Below, piece by piece: positions 44,965 through 57,179 of a stretch of DNA of 64,000 nt (positions are counted from its first letter, which is position 1; each line of letters opens with the position of its first letter). Under the pieces are notes generated by a model. That model did not search any database, was not told the DNA's origin, and saw only the letters and a program-made list of their open reading frames with translations. Source of the stretch: Linnemannia schmuckeri (taxonomy: Eukaryota > Mortierellomycota > Mortierellomycetes > Mortierellales > Mortierellaceae); contig JANATG010000004.1 in NCBI GenBank assembly GCA_029449235.1, positions 2,728,001 to 2,792,000 of the forward strand. The letters are read 5' to 3'. Made by a program: the position numbers and the translations under genes.

Positions 44965-47900
44965 GAGGATTCAGGGCGACCGAGGAGAGATTGGTCCCTA
45001 CGAGAGTGATAACAACACAATTGAAACAGCAGGCAGGCAGGTTTTGGTTAGAGGGTTGACTTGGGAAGGGAGGAACGAGGGAAATGGAGTTCGGGGCTTT
45101 TGGATAAGACCTTGCGTGTAGGTGAGAACGTCTGTGTTTGTGTGGGGGAATATAGCAGGACAGAGGAGAAGACAACGAGAAACACAGGCTGAAAAATAGT
45201 TGGCGGGTGAAAGAAAGCAGATGAAAGACGTGTAACAAATAAAAAGCCGAATTCGTGTCATTGAGACGCAGTCGCTAGGCTGGATGGTCGTTCCACGGAG
45301 AGAGAATGTGCGTGTGTGTGTGTGGAAGGAGCCAGAGCAAGTGGCAGAAGGTCGAAATGCGTCCGTTCTTTCTTTCATTCTAAACGAGATGAGACGAGAG
45401 CACACTCGACCGCCGGTCGTGCTCCTGTCCTATCCTATCCAATCCAGTTCTTTTTTTCTTTACTTTTTCTTTGTTGGTCGTACACGAGCAGAGAATGCAA
45501 TAAAACAAAAAACAGTTCCCCGTCGTGAGCATTTCTGGCCAGAGAGGATATGGCGCACGATTGTGGATATGAAAGAACAAGGACATCGTTTGTTCTCCTG
45601 GCGACGCACATTGGGGAAAATGTATTGTAAATGGACCAGGTATCCGGGTCCAGGTTGAGGAGTATGAAGAGCGCGGAAGGGAGACGATAGGGTGGGAAGG
45701 AAGAAAGGGTGGGACTATATCCGCGGGAGAAGAAAAGTACCCTGCGTGTGCGTAATTGTCTCTAGGCAGGAGAAGTTGAGAGGTCTTCTCCCCTCTCACT
45801 CTCATTTTTAACTCTCACTTTTAACCACTCGAACGGGGTTATGACCGACAGCTCACTCATGAGTTTTTTTATGTCTTTATGGCAGTTAACTCTCCCGATA
45901 TTCCGCACCAATTGACCCATTGGAAGAGAAAGGTCCTTTACAGCCGATATAAAGGCAGCATCGAACAAAAAGGGAATCAGGCGAATATTCCAGATATTTA
46001 GATGTAAAAACAACCACAGACCACGAACAATACACAAAGGAAAACAAGGAAAGGGAGAGGAAAGATGGATTATTGACAGGAACACAAAAGATAGGAATGA
46101 AAGAAAAAAAAATAAGAAATGAAAAAACAATAGAGACGCATAGGAGGGCGCAAGGGGTTCTCCTCCGCCTTGAGAGAAGGGCAGAGGTGCGAGGTGTAAT
46201 ATGTTTATGTGTATGAGTAAATGTATGAGTGTGGCAGAGCGTGCAGAGAGAACAGAGAAAGAGGGGACTTTACGTTGATAAGGCAAACAATGAAGACGGA
46301 AGCGTGATATCAGGCTAAATAGAGTGCAGTGTGTCGAGTGGAGTGTCAGATGAATGTGTGAATGGTGGGGGCGGGGGATGACAACTCCAATATGGGCGGA
46401 TGTGTGTTCCTGTATTGGATGAAAGGGATATGACCGGATGTGGATGAATGAATGGTCGCTTGTTGCTGTTGTTGCTGTGAGAGGGTGTGTGTTTGAGGCG
46501 AGATGGGTATCAGTGATAAGGAAGGATGAAAAAAGAGAGTGTATGTGCAAGAGTGAGCGGAAGTGAAAGTGGAAGAGAAAGAAAGACGGAGCAAAGTGAA
46601 AACAAGAGGCCGCGGTGGTGGTGACAAATAAGAAAAGGAAGGACGGGGGAGAACAATGACTTTGCCCTGGCGAGTGTACATAAGGCAAATAGAGTCAAGT
46701 GGTGGGCCAGTTAAGTGAAGGAATGAGAGAAGGGGTGTGTGTGGTGGTGATGGTGGGTGGGAGGGTGACCAGTGGCAGGAGGTGTAAAAGTGCGCCAAAG
46801 GGGGGTTGTCCACAAAGGTCATACATATAATGACCTAAAAACCCAGATATACTACAGCGTAAAAAAAAAAGGCGAAGATGACTGACTGACTGACTGACTG
46901 GCTGGTTGGCAGGTACAAGGTGCGTCAGCGTGTATATGTGTGTCGAGTATACGATTGTGAGAGTGTGTTGGTTAATGGATGAGTATGTATGTGTATGTCC
47001 TTGTTGATGTTACTTATTCTTACGTTTGAGTGAAGAGTGAGTGTATGTGTAAATGTGTCTAAGACTGTTTTGTCGTGATGATGAAGAGGGGAGTGGAGTT
47101 AAAAAAGGTAAAAAAGGGAAGTAGGAAGGGGATGAGGAGGAGTGAAGGAAAGGAAAGGGACAGACAGTGAGAATGAGTGAACACACAAGGAAATACAAAT
47201 AAGAGAGAAAAAGCAAACAACAAGTGGAAGAAAGGGAAGAGGAGGAAGGGAAGGAGGAGGGCGGTCGGGGTGGGTCGAGGGAGATGAACAAAGAGGGAAA
47301 AAGAAAAGAAGAGAAGAGAAGAAAGAAAAGGGAAAAGGGAAAAGGGAAAAGGGAAGAGAGATGAGGGAAGAAAGCGAGAAGCAGATTAAAAACAAACAGA
47401 AGAGGGGAAAAGGGAGGGAGGGAGGGAGGGAGGGAGGGAAGGGAAGGGAAGGGAAAAGAGGACAGAAAGGAACAATGTGCGTGTGTATGTTTGTGCGTGT
47501 GGGCATACAAAGTAGTGGCAAAAAAGTTTAAAATTTTATAAGAAAAGAGAGGCGAACAAGAGAGAGAAACTGACGATCGGCTCCTTATAAACAGTCAACG
47601 GGTAATAGGAAAGACAGGACAAAAGGCAAGGCAATGACTATAAAGAAGAAAGACGTGGAGCAAAAGTAGAAGTAGTGAAGGACACCTGTTGTTGCTGTTG
47701 TTGTTGTTGTTGTCGTTATTGTTGCCTGTTGTTGGGTTCAGTTCAGGAACAAAGATGACATGGAGCTTATCACCACAAGACATAAAGTAGAGAAAAGCAT
47801 AGTGGCGATGAGTCTGTTTTTGTGTCTGTGGGGGCAATTGGTGGAGAGGACACTTACAATGGTGAAAATACACAACAACATAACAACATGAATTCTGCGT

Positions 47901-49902
47901 AGACTAAAGGTCAACAAGAGCATACATAGTGAGGGAAACGACGAGCGTACAACACACCAAAGGAATACGGATCCAAAGAAAGCATTAGCGTTAGCCATCA
48001 TCATAATGCTTACTGCTATCCATAATTCCATTCTCAATATCACAAAGAAGAAAAAAAAAGAAAATACGAGAGCCGACTTCCCACAAAACACACACAAGAA
48101 CATCATAACAACAACAGAACCGTTATAAATTCGCCTTGTGGTCTAGCCTTCCCTTCCCTTTCCTCCGCTATCTCGCTTGCCTTACGTCTCTTATTTGCTT
48201 CCTCTGCATTTTTGTTGTTTTCATTTCTCTCGTTATTATTACCTTTTCCGTTTTTTTATTTTATTTTTTTTTTTTTTCTACATCGCATGAATAGGACTAA
48301 CGATTTTGATAATGAAAAAACAAGATAGAAAACAAACACTGCCTGCATAAAATACGCCCTTTTTTTTCTTTCTCAAATTGTTTACAGCGAAGTGAGAGAA
48401 GACGCTATAACTTACAGGTACACCGAATGATGCATGTTCACCCCAACTGGAAGGAGATTTTTGAGCCAGGGGTGAAAATAGAGTAAGATAGTCTGTGGAT
48501 AGTTCCATGATCGAAAAGCGATACGGCATATATAGAAGCGAAGGAGGACAGAGAGAGATGGCTGTGAGGATGGATTGAGCAACGCGAAAAGGTCGACCGA
48601 CAACCGAGAGCACCAAAGAAGCAATTTGTGTTGTGTGAGTGTGAGTGTTTGTTGCCGTCGGTGATGGATGGATGGCGACATACACCCGCGCCTTCTTTGA
48701 TTGTTTAGATGGTCGCTGCTTTGTTTTACATAGGAATTTTCCCATACCCTGCCCATATTGTCGGGTTGGCCATTATATCTGTTACCGTTGGTCCATAATT
48801 GATGGTGGATGATGGCCTTGTCCGACCTTCGCTGTCCTTGGTGGCAGTGGCATGCAAGCATACTTTGTAATAGTTGGCTGAATGGCAAGGACCGAGCATA
48901 CAAATAACGAGTGAATTGTGTTCTATTTCGTTTCATTTGTATCCACTTTTCCCATTTTTAATTCACCTACCTTTGCCCTAGGCTTAAAAATGGCGTGAGC
49001 AAAAAGCACCCGTTTCTCCATTTTCTTTTGTTCCTACTCCTTCAGAGCACATACAACCACCCTGGGCCATCCCGCCTATCCCTTTTTTGTCCTTTTTCCG
49101 CAACGACAACACCGAAAAACAACAAACAACCACAGCTCCCGCCACGGTGCGTGTGACATGCCCTTTTGTCCTCACCATGGGGTTGAGTGAATGACCAAGG
49201 TGTGTTGTAGGTAGGAGGGATCATTTAAAGGGGAGAGAGAAGGGGGGTAGGGGGAAGGTTGAATGAATGTTTTGTGCGTCCGTCCCTGTCATACTAATTC
49301 TTTTGCCTCATGGCAAGACCCTGTCCCCTTCTCTCCTCCCTCCCCCTTCTTCTGCCCTCATTTCTCCTCTGACCGATAGGGGAGTAGAAACGACAATATG
49401 CAAGGTGTTTTGTCCATTTTGTTCATGTACGACGTATATAGCAGCTTTGCCTTTTTTTTTTTTCACTCAATTTTTTGTCCTGCCAGATTAGAGACACAAA
49501 AGCGGGGTAGGGGTAAGCAAAACAGCATCAGGGGGAAGGAGCAAGCAAAGCAGCAACTAAAGCACGCACAAAAAACAAAGCAGTGCGAAATGAATGAAGA
49601 GGGAGAGAACATGTGACGGATCTGCCCCCTTTTTCAGTCGTACCTTTCCTTCCCTTTCTTCCATTTTTTTGACCCCCTATTCGCTTCATCCATTCGACTT
49701 TCATCGCTGATGTTGCAGTATGTGTTTTTGTTTATTTGCCTTTCTTTGAGGACCAAAGCAAGAAAAAAAAACGAACGAACACAAATATGGCTGCATACGC
49801 AAGGACCAGCACTACACTTTCTGTTCTTTTCCTCTGCATCATTCTCTTTCTTCCTCTCTCTCACTCTCTTCTCTACTGGGCTCTGCATATCTCGACATCG
49901 CT
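44965..49902. other. 4.9-kb stretch without a recognisable gene
   Basis: Open frames on both strands are low-complexity Ser/Leu/Phe/His products of skewed DNA, with no conserved motifs or exon chains. The Psr1-like gene's promoter lies at the left end. Further right are repeats of TGAC (46880-46900), a polypurine tract (47101-47472), a (TTG)n run near 47690-47710 and a poly-T run near 48255-48280. A non-coding transcript or a fast-evolving gene cannot be ruled out. Confidence 0.5.
47101..47472. repeat. Polypurine tract (~370 bp)
   Basis: Mostly A/G on the plus strand with GGAAA, GGGAGG and GAAAAG units, including a (GGGA)n run at 47413-47440 and (GGGAA)n at 47330-47355 and 47438-47455. It lies in the gene-free block. 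Confidence 0.75.
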
Positions 49903-52548
49903 CTATCCGCAGAGATAACAACATGAAGCAGTGTGGGTCGAGCAACAACCACCAAAACTCTGGATCCAGCCACGCAACAACCCTTCCTGAACTCGAACAT
50001 CTGCATTGAAGTAGATCTGGCTTAGTTCCTCCACAAACTTGCCCTCTCTCGACGGATCCAGACCCAGCTGTTGGACATCGTGTCGACTGAGCTGCAGAGG
50101 CGGGAGAGCTCCAGCAGAAGTGGAAGAAACAGAGGCAGTCGTTGTCTCGTCTGCACTCCTTCTCTCGGAAGAGAAGGAGAACTCGGTGGGATCGTCAAAG
50201 ATGGCCGCTGTCGTCTTGAATGCGATCAATCGACTCATTTCCAAGAGAACTGTCCTTGTCAAATTGTGGAAGCATCTAAAACATTTCATAGACACAGCCA
50301 AAATAGCGTGAGCGAGTGATAATGAGCTAAAAGAGAACCAGCTCATCAAGAGTAAGCTACAGCTAAAATCCGGGAATAGGAAGCTTACCTGATGGCTTCG
50401 GTAGATGAGCTGCCACTAGTTTGCATTTGCAGAACTTGAATCCGGGCCCCGCTGCGACGCTGCTCCTCACCATCTTGTTGGACCTGACCTGGCACAGACT
50501 TGTTTGGGATCAATGGCTCATAATCCTCCGCCTCTGCATCATCGCTACCATACCACCACCACCACCCACCCGTCAGCATCATACCCAAAGTGTCCGACAT
50601 GTTAAACCCTCCAGTACTACTTATAGATCTCGAACCCTGTCGACGAGCAGTACTACCGCTACTACCGTCACGGTGATGGTCCGGGTTCTCTAATGTCCTT
50701 GCATCGCCGTCGCCACCATCTCTGTTGGCTTCAGCTTCAGATATCTCCTCCACAAGCCGCTTCTGCATCCAGTCTTGTCGTCGTTGATATCTCGCCAACT
50801 GCTGCATGAGTGCAAAGTACCGACGATGGTCGGCCATGTATGGCTCGGTGGCTTCCAGTGCGTATTCTGTTCCGATTTCCTTGACTATTGACAGACGTGG
50901 GTGTGCTTCCTTAGGCGATGGATAAGCGACCGCATTCCTTGACGATGCTGAAAGGTCGACGATGAGGTCAAATAGGTGAAGCTTGAACAGAAACAGCTTT
51001 TCCGTTGTGCCTATCCATTAATGGTAAGATTAAAAACAAACGTCAGTGAAAAACTTCTATATACAACAATGATAAACTATTTATTATCCACGTTGAGCAA
51101 ACGTACATGCAACGAATCCACCACGAAGGCTGGACATGTGGTCGATATCGTGAATCCCGACACAGAACAGCGGTTGGAGCCTCTCATTTGATCTGGTTTG
51201 CGCCAACGAAATCTCTCCTGACGGTATAGTTGCCATTAAGCAAATATTGTACACTAAATAAATGCAAATCAAAACGACTTGTTATTCCTACTCGTCAAAT
51301 GAAAGAAGCTATCTTTCGATAACATTTTGAGCAGGAACTAAGATATTTACCAGCTAAACAGGTAGACTCGATGGGTGGTGGGGTATAGATGAGGATGCGT
51401 TTCCTGGACAGGGCTGATTTCCAGAGAGTATATACAGATGGGCCGAATGATTCGACCAGTTGAAGGAATTGGTGTGATGGATGCGACAACTAGAAGTACA
51501 ACAGCCTCGTTAGCAAATCCAATGAAATTAAGCTTATGTGTGATAAGCAAGGCTGTTGATAACATCAAGCACTTGAAGACTTACAGGGATTTCATCCGCA
51601 TCAGAGTGCTCGAGCATTCCTCCCGATCCTGGTTGGAGGGCCTGAACGGGTTCTGACAGAGTAAACGAGCGACTGATTCGACGTCGGCTCATAGCCCTAT
51701 ACGAATCCCGTTTAGTAGAAGATGATGAAGATGGACGTGCGGTAGATGCTGGTGTCTTGTGGGTTGTAAAGTAATCTGACAAGTCCGCTGTTTCCGAGCC
51801 TTCAATAACATGGTGTCTAGATGCATTGCGAAAGAGAAGACTTATGTTTAGACGTTGTAGTTTTCAGGGCTTTCCATTCCGGCTATTTTCAATTAAACAG
51901 ATATCCCTACCCTGCTCGACTCTTCAAAAAGTCAATATGTCGCCAGACCTGGCCACAGCGTCCAGTGTCTGCAGATGGCTTGACGAGGACTCCCACAGAA
52001 ATCATCCTTGCGCCTCGATGTTCCTCGCGGTCTGCTGGTGCATTCTTGAAGACTGCTACGCCCACACATCCCTCCAATTGAAAATATCTGTTCTCCATTT
52101 GTACAAGCGATGGACATGTGAGTTATTTCTTTGAAAGTGGAAAGCATGCTGTGCACTCAGACTCGTCAGATTAAAATGAAGTCAAAGTCGAAGTCTTGCA
52201 TTTTCTTACATAACATCCTGTGGGGTAGTGTGGAGTCCACTTGGAAGCGCGGAGTACTCCACTCCAGTAAGTTGGATTCCTAGAGAACGACAACGACGAT
52301 ATTGAAACGCAGTAACAATTAGACTGTCCCTTGGTTAGTGATGATCGATTGTATTCCTACCCTTTCACCAAGCTTGACTTTTCCGTCTTTCCTTCTTCTT
52401 ACGAACAAGCGATTTTGGCACAAGTGGTCAGTGAAAATAGAGTACCCGGTGTAGAGTTGCTCCACTCGAGGACGTTTCCTTGGCGGGTGTCGAAGCGGAC
52501 AACAAAGATGGCGTCGATGGTGGGGGTGTCACTGTCGCTGTCGGCCAT
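49903..52548 (-). CDS. DENND11/LCHN-like DENN-family protein
   Basis: Eight exons (52548-52446, 52279-52210, 52087-51911, 51816-51585, 51489-51351, 51253-51107, 51010-50389, 50275-49903) encode 620 residues. The N-terminal longin-like part reads IFVVRFDTRQGNVLEW, VEYSALPSGLH, YFQLEGCVGVAVF and RGARMISVGVLV. The central part has HQFLQLVESFGPSVYTLWKS and RKRILIYTPPPIE, matching the LCHN (DENND11) pattern, then LFCVGIHDIDHM and GGFVACTTEKL. The C-terminal half holds a variable insert with an unusual GGWWWWYGS run before LIPNKSVPGQ. DENN proteins act as Rab exchange factors or effectors on endomembranes; this family's Rab is not established. The frame is continuous across all junctions. Confidence 0.82.
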
Positions 52549-53700
52549 TGTGCGATTTATGTGAAATGGAAAAGGGTATGTATGCAATGGGAGAGTGGGG
52601 TAAGTGAGTTATAGGACAAAGTGGTTTCAGTGTCTTATTTTCTTTCTCAGTCCCTTTTGACGGACAGATAGAGCACAGGTGCACAACGTGCAGGACAGGA
52701 GTGGAGATGTGAGGATGTCTTTCCTTCCCGTCTCTCTGTCGCTCTCTTTGGCTGACTGGCAGCGCCCAAGTACCCCTTTATCAACCTGTCGCCGTGCGAA
52801 TTTTCCAAAGCCACTGTCGTCACATGGATTGAAAGAAGGCGACCGAGCGGAGTAGAGAAAGATGGCGTGAGCACAGGCACTTTCGTGGGGCAAAAGAGAA
52901 GAACACTAGACAGGGCAGCATGCCAAGATTCGCTTCTGTCGATTGTTTCTTTTTATCTCTTGCTGTCGTCAAAGCAGGCCATCGCATCGGCATTAGAGGA
53001 ACTCAATTGAGGCGAAGCGGCTTATTCCCTCATCCTCTCTATCCCTTTCTCTCGCTGTCTGTAGCTTGTTCACTAATGGGTCGATCTTGAAGGAGAGAAA
53101 CAGGCACCATGGCTTATCGTACCAACCGTGTCTGTGCGTTTCGCATACTTAGGATCTCCGCACATAGCTTCATGTACCAGCTGCATTGTTGAGGAGAGAT
53201 GACGAATATTCAACGGTTGGAAGAGAGAGGACTTGGCGGCACAAATGACATGAGTTGTAAAAAGAAAAAATTCAAAAGCGGACAAGAAAGAACGTGAAGA
53301 AAGAACGGTCGATAAGACAAAGAATGTGAAGGAAGAATGAGCGATTCTCTCTCTCTTTTTTTCCCCAGAAAAGGTTCGAGCCAAAAACGAGAGCAATAGC
53401 CCAATGAACAACTAAACGACCAAGCTAGATTCACATTCTGTCACCCATGCAAAAAAGTAAAATGAAAAATGGGGGTGCTTCTTCTTTTCCTTTTTCCTTC
53501 TCCCCTTGATCATGACGGAGGGCAAGGTCGTGACTGGCAAACTCAGGACCCAGGCCCTTTTTCATTCACTATAAAAAGGAATTCCTCCGCTCGCCCCTCT
53601 TTCTTTTTTTTTTTTTCTTTTCCTTTCTTTTTCTTTGCGCTTTATCCTTTGCACAAATTCCACGCACCCTTCAACACCAACCCCCAAACACACACACATC
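52549..53700. promoter_or_regulatory. Divergent promoter region between DENND11-like and SAH1 genes
   Basis: No gene seen in 1.15 kb. The SAH1-proximal 200 bp has a TATA box and a T/C-rich leader (53600-53640) like those of strongly expressed fungal genes. Confidence 0.6.
53570..53576 (+). promoter_or_regulatory. SAH1: TATA box of SAH1
   Basis: TATAAAA 125 nt upstream of the SAH1 start codon, followed by a pyrimidine-rich stretch and ACACACACATC directly before the ATG. Transcription would begin near 53600. Confidence 0.55.
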
Positions 53701-55472
53701 ATGGTCTACAAAGTCGGTAAGTCGATCTATATCTTTCTGTCCCCATCCGCTTCCCACTCTCCACTTCGCATTTCCCGCACTGTTTTTGTCTTCCCATGTC
53801 CATTGTGGTCGCCGTTATCCTTTTCTCATTTCTCGTCTTATATGTCCCACTCTATTTAAACACTGAACAACTTTCAACCTATCACTTTCGCACACTTCGT
53901 TGGGCACTCAACCGCATTATCGCACTTTCCCCCGTCCGTTCCAGAATCGCCTTGTCTTTTTTTTTTTTTTTTTTAATCACACCGCGCATTGACATCTAAC
54001 TGCTTACTTTTAATTTCTCACACTTCTTTCCAATAGCTGATATTAGCCTCGCCGCTTTCGGTCGCAAGGAGATCGAGCTCGCTGAGAACGAGATGCCCGG
54101 TCTTATGGCTCTTCGCCAGAAGTACGGTCCCCAGCAGGTCCTTAAGGGTGCCCGTATTGTCGGCTCGCTCCACATGACTATCCAGACCGCTGTCTTGATT
54201 GAAACCTTGACCGCTCTCGGCGCTGAGGTTACCTGGACTTCCTGCAACATCTTCTCCACCCAGGACCACGCCGCTGCTGCCATCGCCGAGTCCGGTGTCC
54301 CCGTATGTACTTTTACTATTTCTTTCAGTACTGCCCTGCCTCGCTTTGTTGCACAACGGCCGCCAACTATCAAGACAATACAAGGTTTTGAATGAGAAAA
54401 TATTCCAGAAGCACTAACCTATAAACATTTGCATATACGTCTGAATTTTGTGACTACATAGGTCTTCGCCTGGAAGGGTGAGACTGATGAGGAGTACATG
54501 TGGTGCCTCGAGCAGCAGCTTCTCGCCTTTAAGGACGGCAAGGGCCCCAATCTGATCTTGGACGACGGTGGTGACTTGACCACCCTCATTCACGAGAACC
54601 ACCCCCACCTCCTCGCCGACATCAAGGGTATCTCCGAGGAGACCACCACCGGTGTCCACCACCTCTACAAGATGCTCAAGGAGAACAAGCTTAAGGTTCC
54701 TGCCATCAACGTCAACGACTCTGTTACAAAGTCCAAGTTCGACAACCTCTATGGATGCCGCGAGTCCTTGATCGATGGAATCAAGCGCGCCACCGACATT
54801 ATGATCGCTGGTAAGGTCGCCGTCGTTGCCGGATACGGTGATGTCGGAAAGGGATCCGCTGCCGCCCTCAAGGGTATGGGTGCCCGTGTCCTCGTCACCG
54901 AGATTGACCCCATCAACGCTCTCCAGGCCGCTATGGAGGGTTACGAGGTCACCACCATGGAGGAGGCCGTCAAGGAGGGTAATATTTTCGTCACCACTAC
55001 CGGTTGCCGTGACATTATCCGTGGCGAGCACTTTGCCGTCATGAAGGATGACTCCATTGTCTGCAACATTGGACACTTTGACATCGAGTTGGACGTCGCC
55101 TGGTTGAAGAAGAATGCCATCAACCACGTCAACATCAAGCCCCAGGTCGACCGCTTCCAGGTCGCCTCTGGTAACCACATCATTCTCTTGGCCGAGGGTC
55201 GCTTGGTCAACTTGGGATGCGCCACTGGCCACCCTTCGTTCGTCATGTCCAACTCCTTCTCCAACCAGGTCCTTGCCCAGATTGCTCTCTGGACCGACAT
55301 TGAGTCCTACCCCTTGGGCGTCCATATGCTCCCTAAGAAGCTTGATGAGGAGGTCGCTGCCTCTCACTTGGCCAAGATTGGTGTCAAGCTCACCAAGTTG
55401 ACCCCTACCCAGGCCGAATACCTCGGTCTCTCTGCCGAGGGTCCCTTTAAGCCCGAACACTACCGCTACTAA
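53701..55472 (+). CDS. SAH1: Adenosylhomocysteinase (S-adenosyl-L-homocysteine hydrolase)
   Basis: Three exons (53701-53716, 54037-54302, 54462-55472) give 430 residues, the usual eukaryotic size. Exon 1 is only 16 nt (MVYKV plus one base). Motifs include ADISLAAFGRKEIELAENEM, the substrate-binding CNIFSTQDHAAAAIA, the NAD-binding GKVAVVAGYGDVGKG, GHFDIELDVAWL and the C-terminal KPEHYRY that completes the neighbouring subunit's cofactor site. It splits S-adenosylhomocysteine into adenosine and homocysteine, which keeps methyltransferases active and feeds the methionine cycle. The cytosolic enzyme is normally a tetramer. Strong G/C-ending codon bias, a TATA box and a CT-rich leader suggest high expression. 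Confidence 0.97.
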
Positions 55473-56489
55473 GCGGTGGATACAAAACATGCTTTTTGCC
55501 GTGTCTTGTCTCCAAGCTGATGTATGAGGAAAACCCAACAGTATTCGTTTTTTGCTCCCTTTTCCCTGTTCCCCAAACCCCATTCAATTCAACATTGTAA
55601 CATAGTACCATCAAGATCATTTGTATCTTTCCTCATACATACACCTGCACATAGTTTTCAATCACTGTCATACATACTTCATAAAAAACAAAAAACCTTT
55701 GTTTCAACACAACCCAAACCGCTTCGTCTCTATTGTTTCTTGATGGTTAGTGCTTCTTTGCCGCCAACTTTTTAGTCTCAATCGTCGCGACTTGTTCAAA
55801 ATGCACGTGACAGGAAGTATCTGATCATCGCATTGGCTGCAGAACGTACTTTCCTCTCCCTCTTTTTCTCGCACTGAGATTGAGTTCGCCATCCCCCAAT
55901 TCTTGTCCTGGGTTCACCTTCTCTCACTCCTTCTTTCTTCACTCCAGTCGACACACTCTCCTTCTTCATCCGCATCTGCATCCTTCCCTCCTTACTTTCC
56001 GCCTCATCCCTCTTTCCTTCTCGCCGTTGCTCTACTTGCACCCTCATCGCGATCTCTATTTCTTTTCTTGCTTATTATTTCCCCCCCCCCTCTTTTGAGT
56101 TACGATCTCCTTCTTTTGCGCCTCTTCACCCTCCCTGAGCTTGCAAATATCCTTGTAACTAAAAAAGCTAAAGAAGAAAAAAGAGGAAGTTGAATCAGAT
56201 TTACCGTAAGAAAGAATAACCTCGAGGCTTTAATTGTCGTTTTTCGTGAGTTGAGCACTTCTTTACGAAATATAAGGTCAACATCGCATAGCTAATGCAT
56301 CGTGTTTACCTCTCTCTCATGCTGAACTATTCCAGGGGGGCACCTTTTTTCTTTTTCTATTATTCTAGCCGGGACGATTTACAACAAAGGTCGGGGTACC
56401 GTCAATTGGACCGCTACTTGATACAACTTCGACACCCCTTGTCCTTTCTCCTCACACCGCCTCTCACCTTCAAGGTCGCGCCCAATACA
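55473..56489. other. Intergenic: SAH1 3' flank and SWI1 promoter
   Basis: No gene seen. The middle (55850-56110) is pyrimidine-rich on the plus strand with a C10 run near 56082. The last 100 bp before the SWI1 start is CT- and AC-rich leader sequence. Confidence 0.6.
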
Positions 56490-57116
56490 ATGTCTAACGA
56501 AACACCTAACAACGGCCAGTTCAACCCACAGCTGCAGTTCTCGCAGGCCGGTTTGGTCGGGAGGATGAGTGGTATGTCTTCGTCTTCTCTCTTTTCTTCA
56601 TATGCCTGGGAAACAGAGTCGATGCTGTATCGAAAGAGCTCAGGCCACTATATAGTATTGCTGTTTTTGTTGTTTGCTCTTTCTTGATGGTGTTGAAAGG
56701 ACTGTGAGAGATGGAAACGAGTTTTACGATGAAACGGAAAAACCAACAAAAAAAAGGAACGCGTGCGTTTAAAAAATACTCATCGTTCTTCGATCGGCTT
56801 TTTGTTTTTTTGTAAACTCTTCTAGCTAATGGCGTTGCAGGAGCACAGATCAGGAACATGTATGGGACACCAACGATGGCAAACGCCATGCCGAATATGA
56901 ACCCAGGAATGGCAGGGCAAAACCATGCCTTCTCCCTCGCACAGCGACAAGCAGCTCTTGGCGCCCCCTTCCAGATGAATGGCAACAACCCGGCCTTTGC
57001 AGCCTTGAGCCAACAACAGCAGCGTCAACTCCAACACCAACAAATGATGCAACAGCAGCAGCAGCAGTTCCAGCTTCAGCAGTTCCAACAACAACAGCAG
57101 CAGCATCAACAACAGC

Positions 57117-57179
<63 letters not shown>

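Noticed and set aside
46346..48936. Several 90-300 codon frames (Ser/Pro/Phe/Leu-rich) in the gene-free block
   Set aside because: They follow the pyrimidine skew of the DNA, overlap in several frames and show no domain or splice logic.
54414..55583. 389-codon minus-strand frame over SAH1
   Set aside because: Antisense shadow of the conserved adenosylhomocysteinase exon, produced by codon bias.
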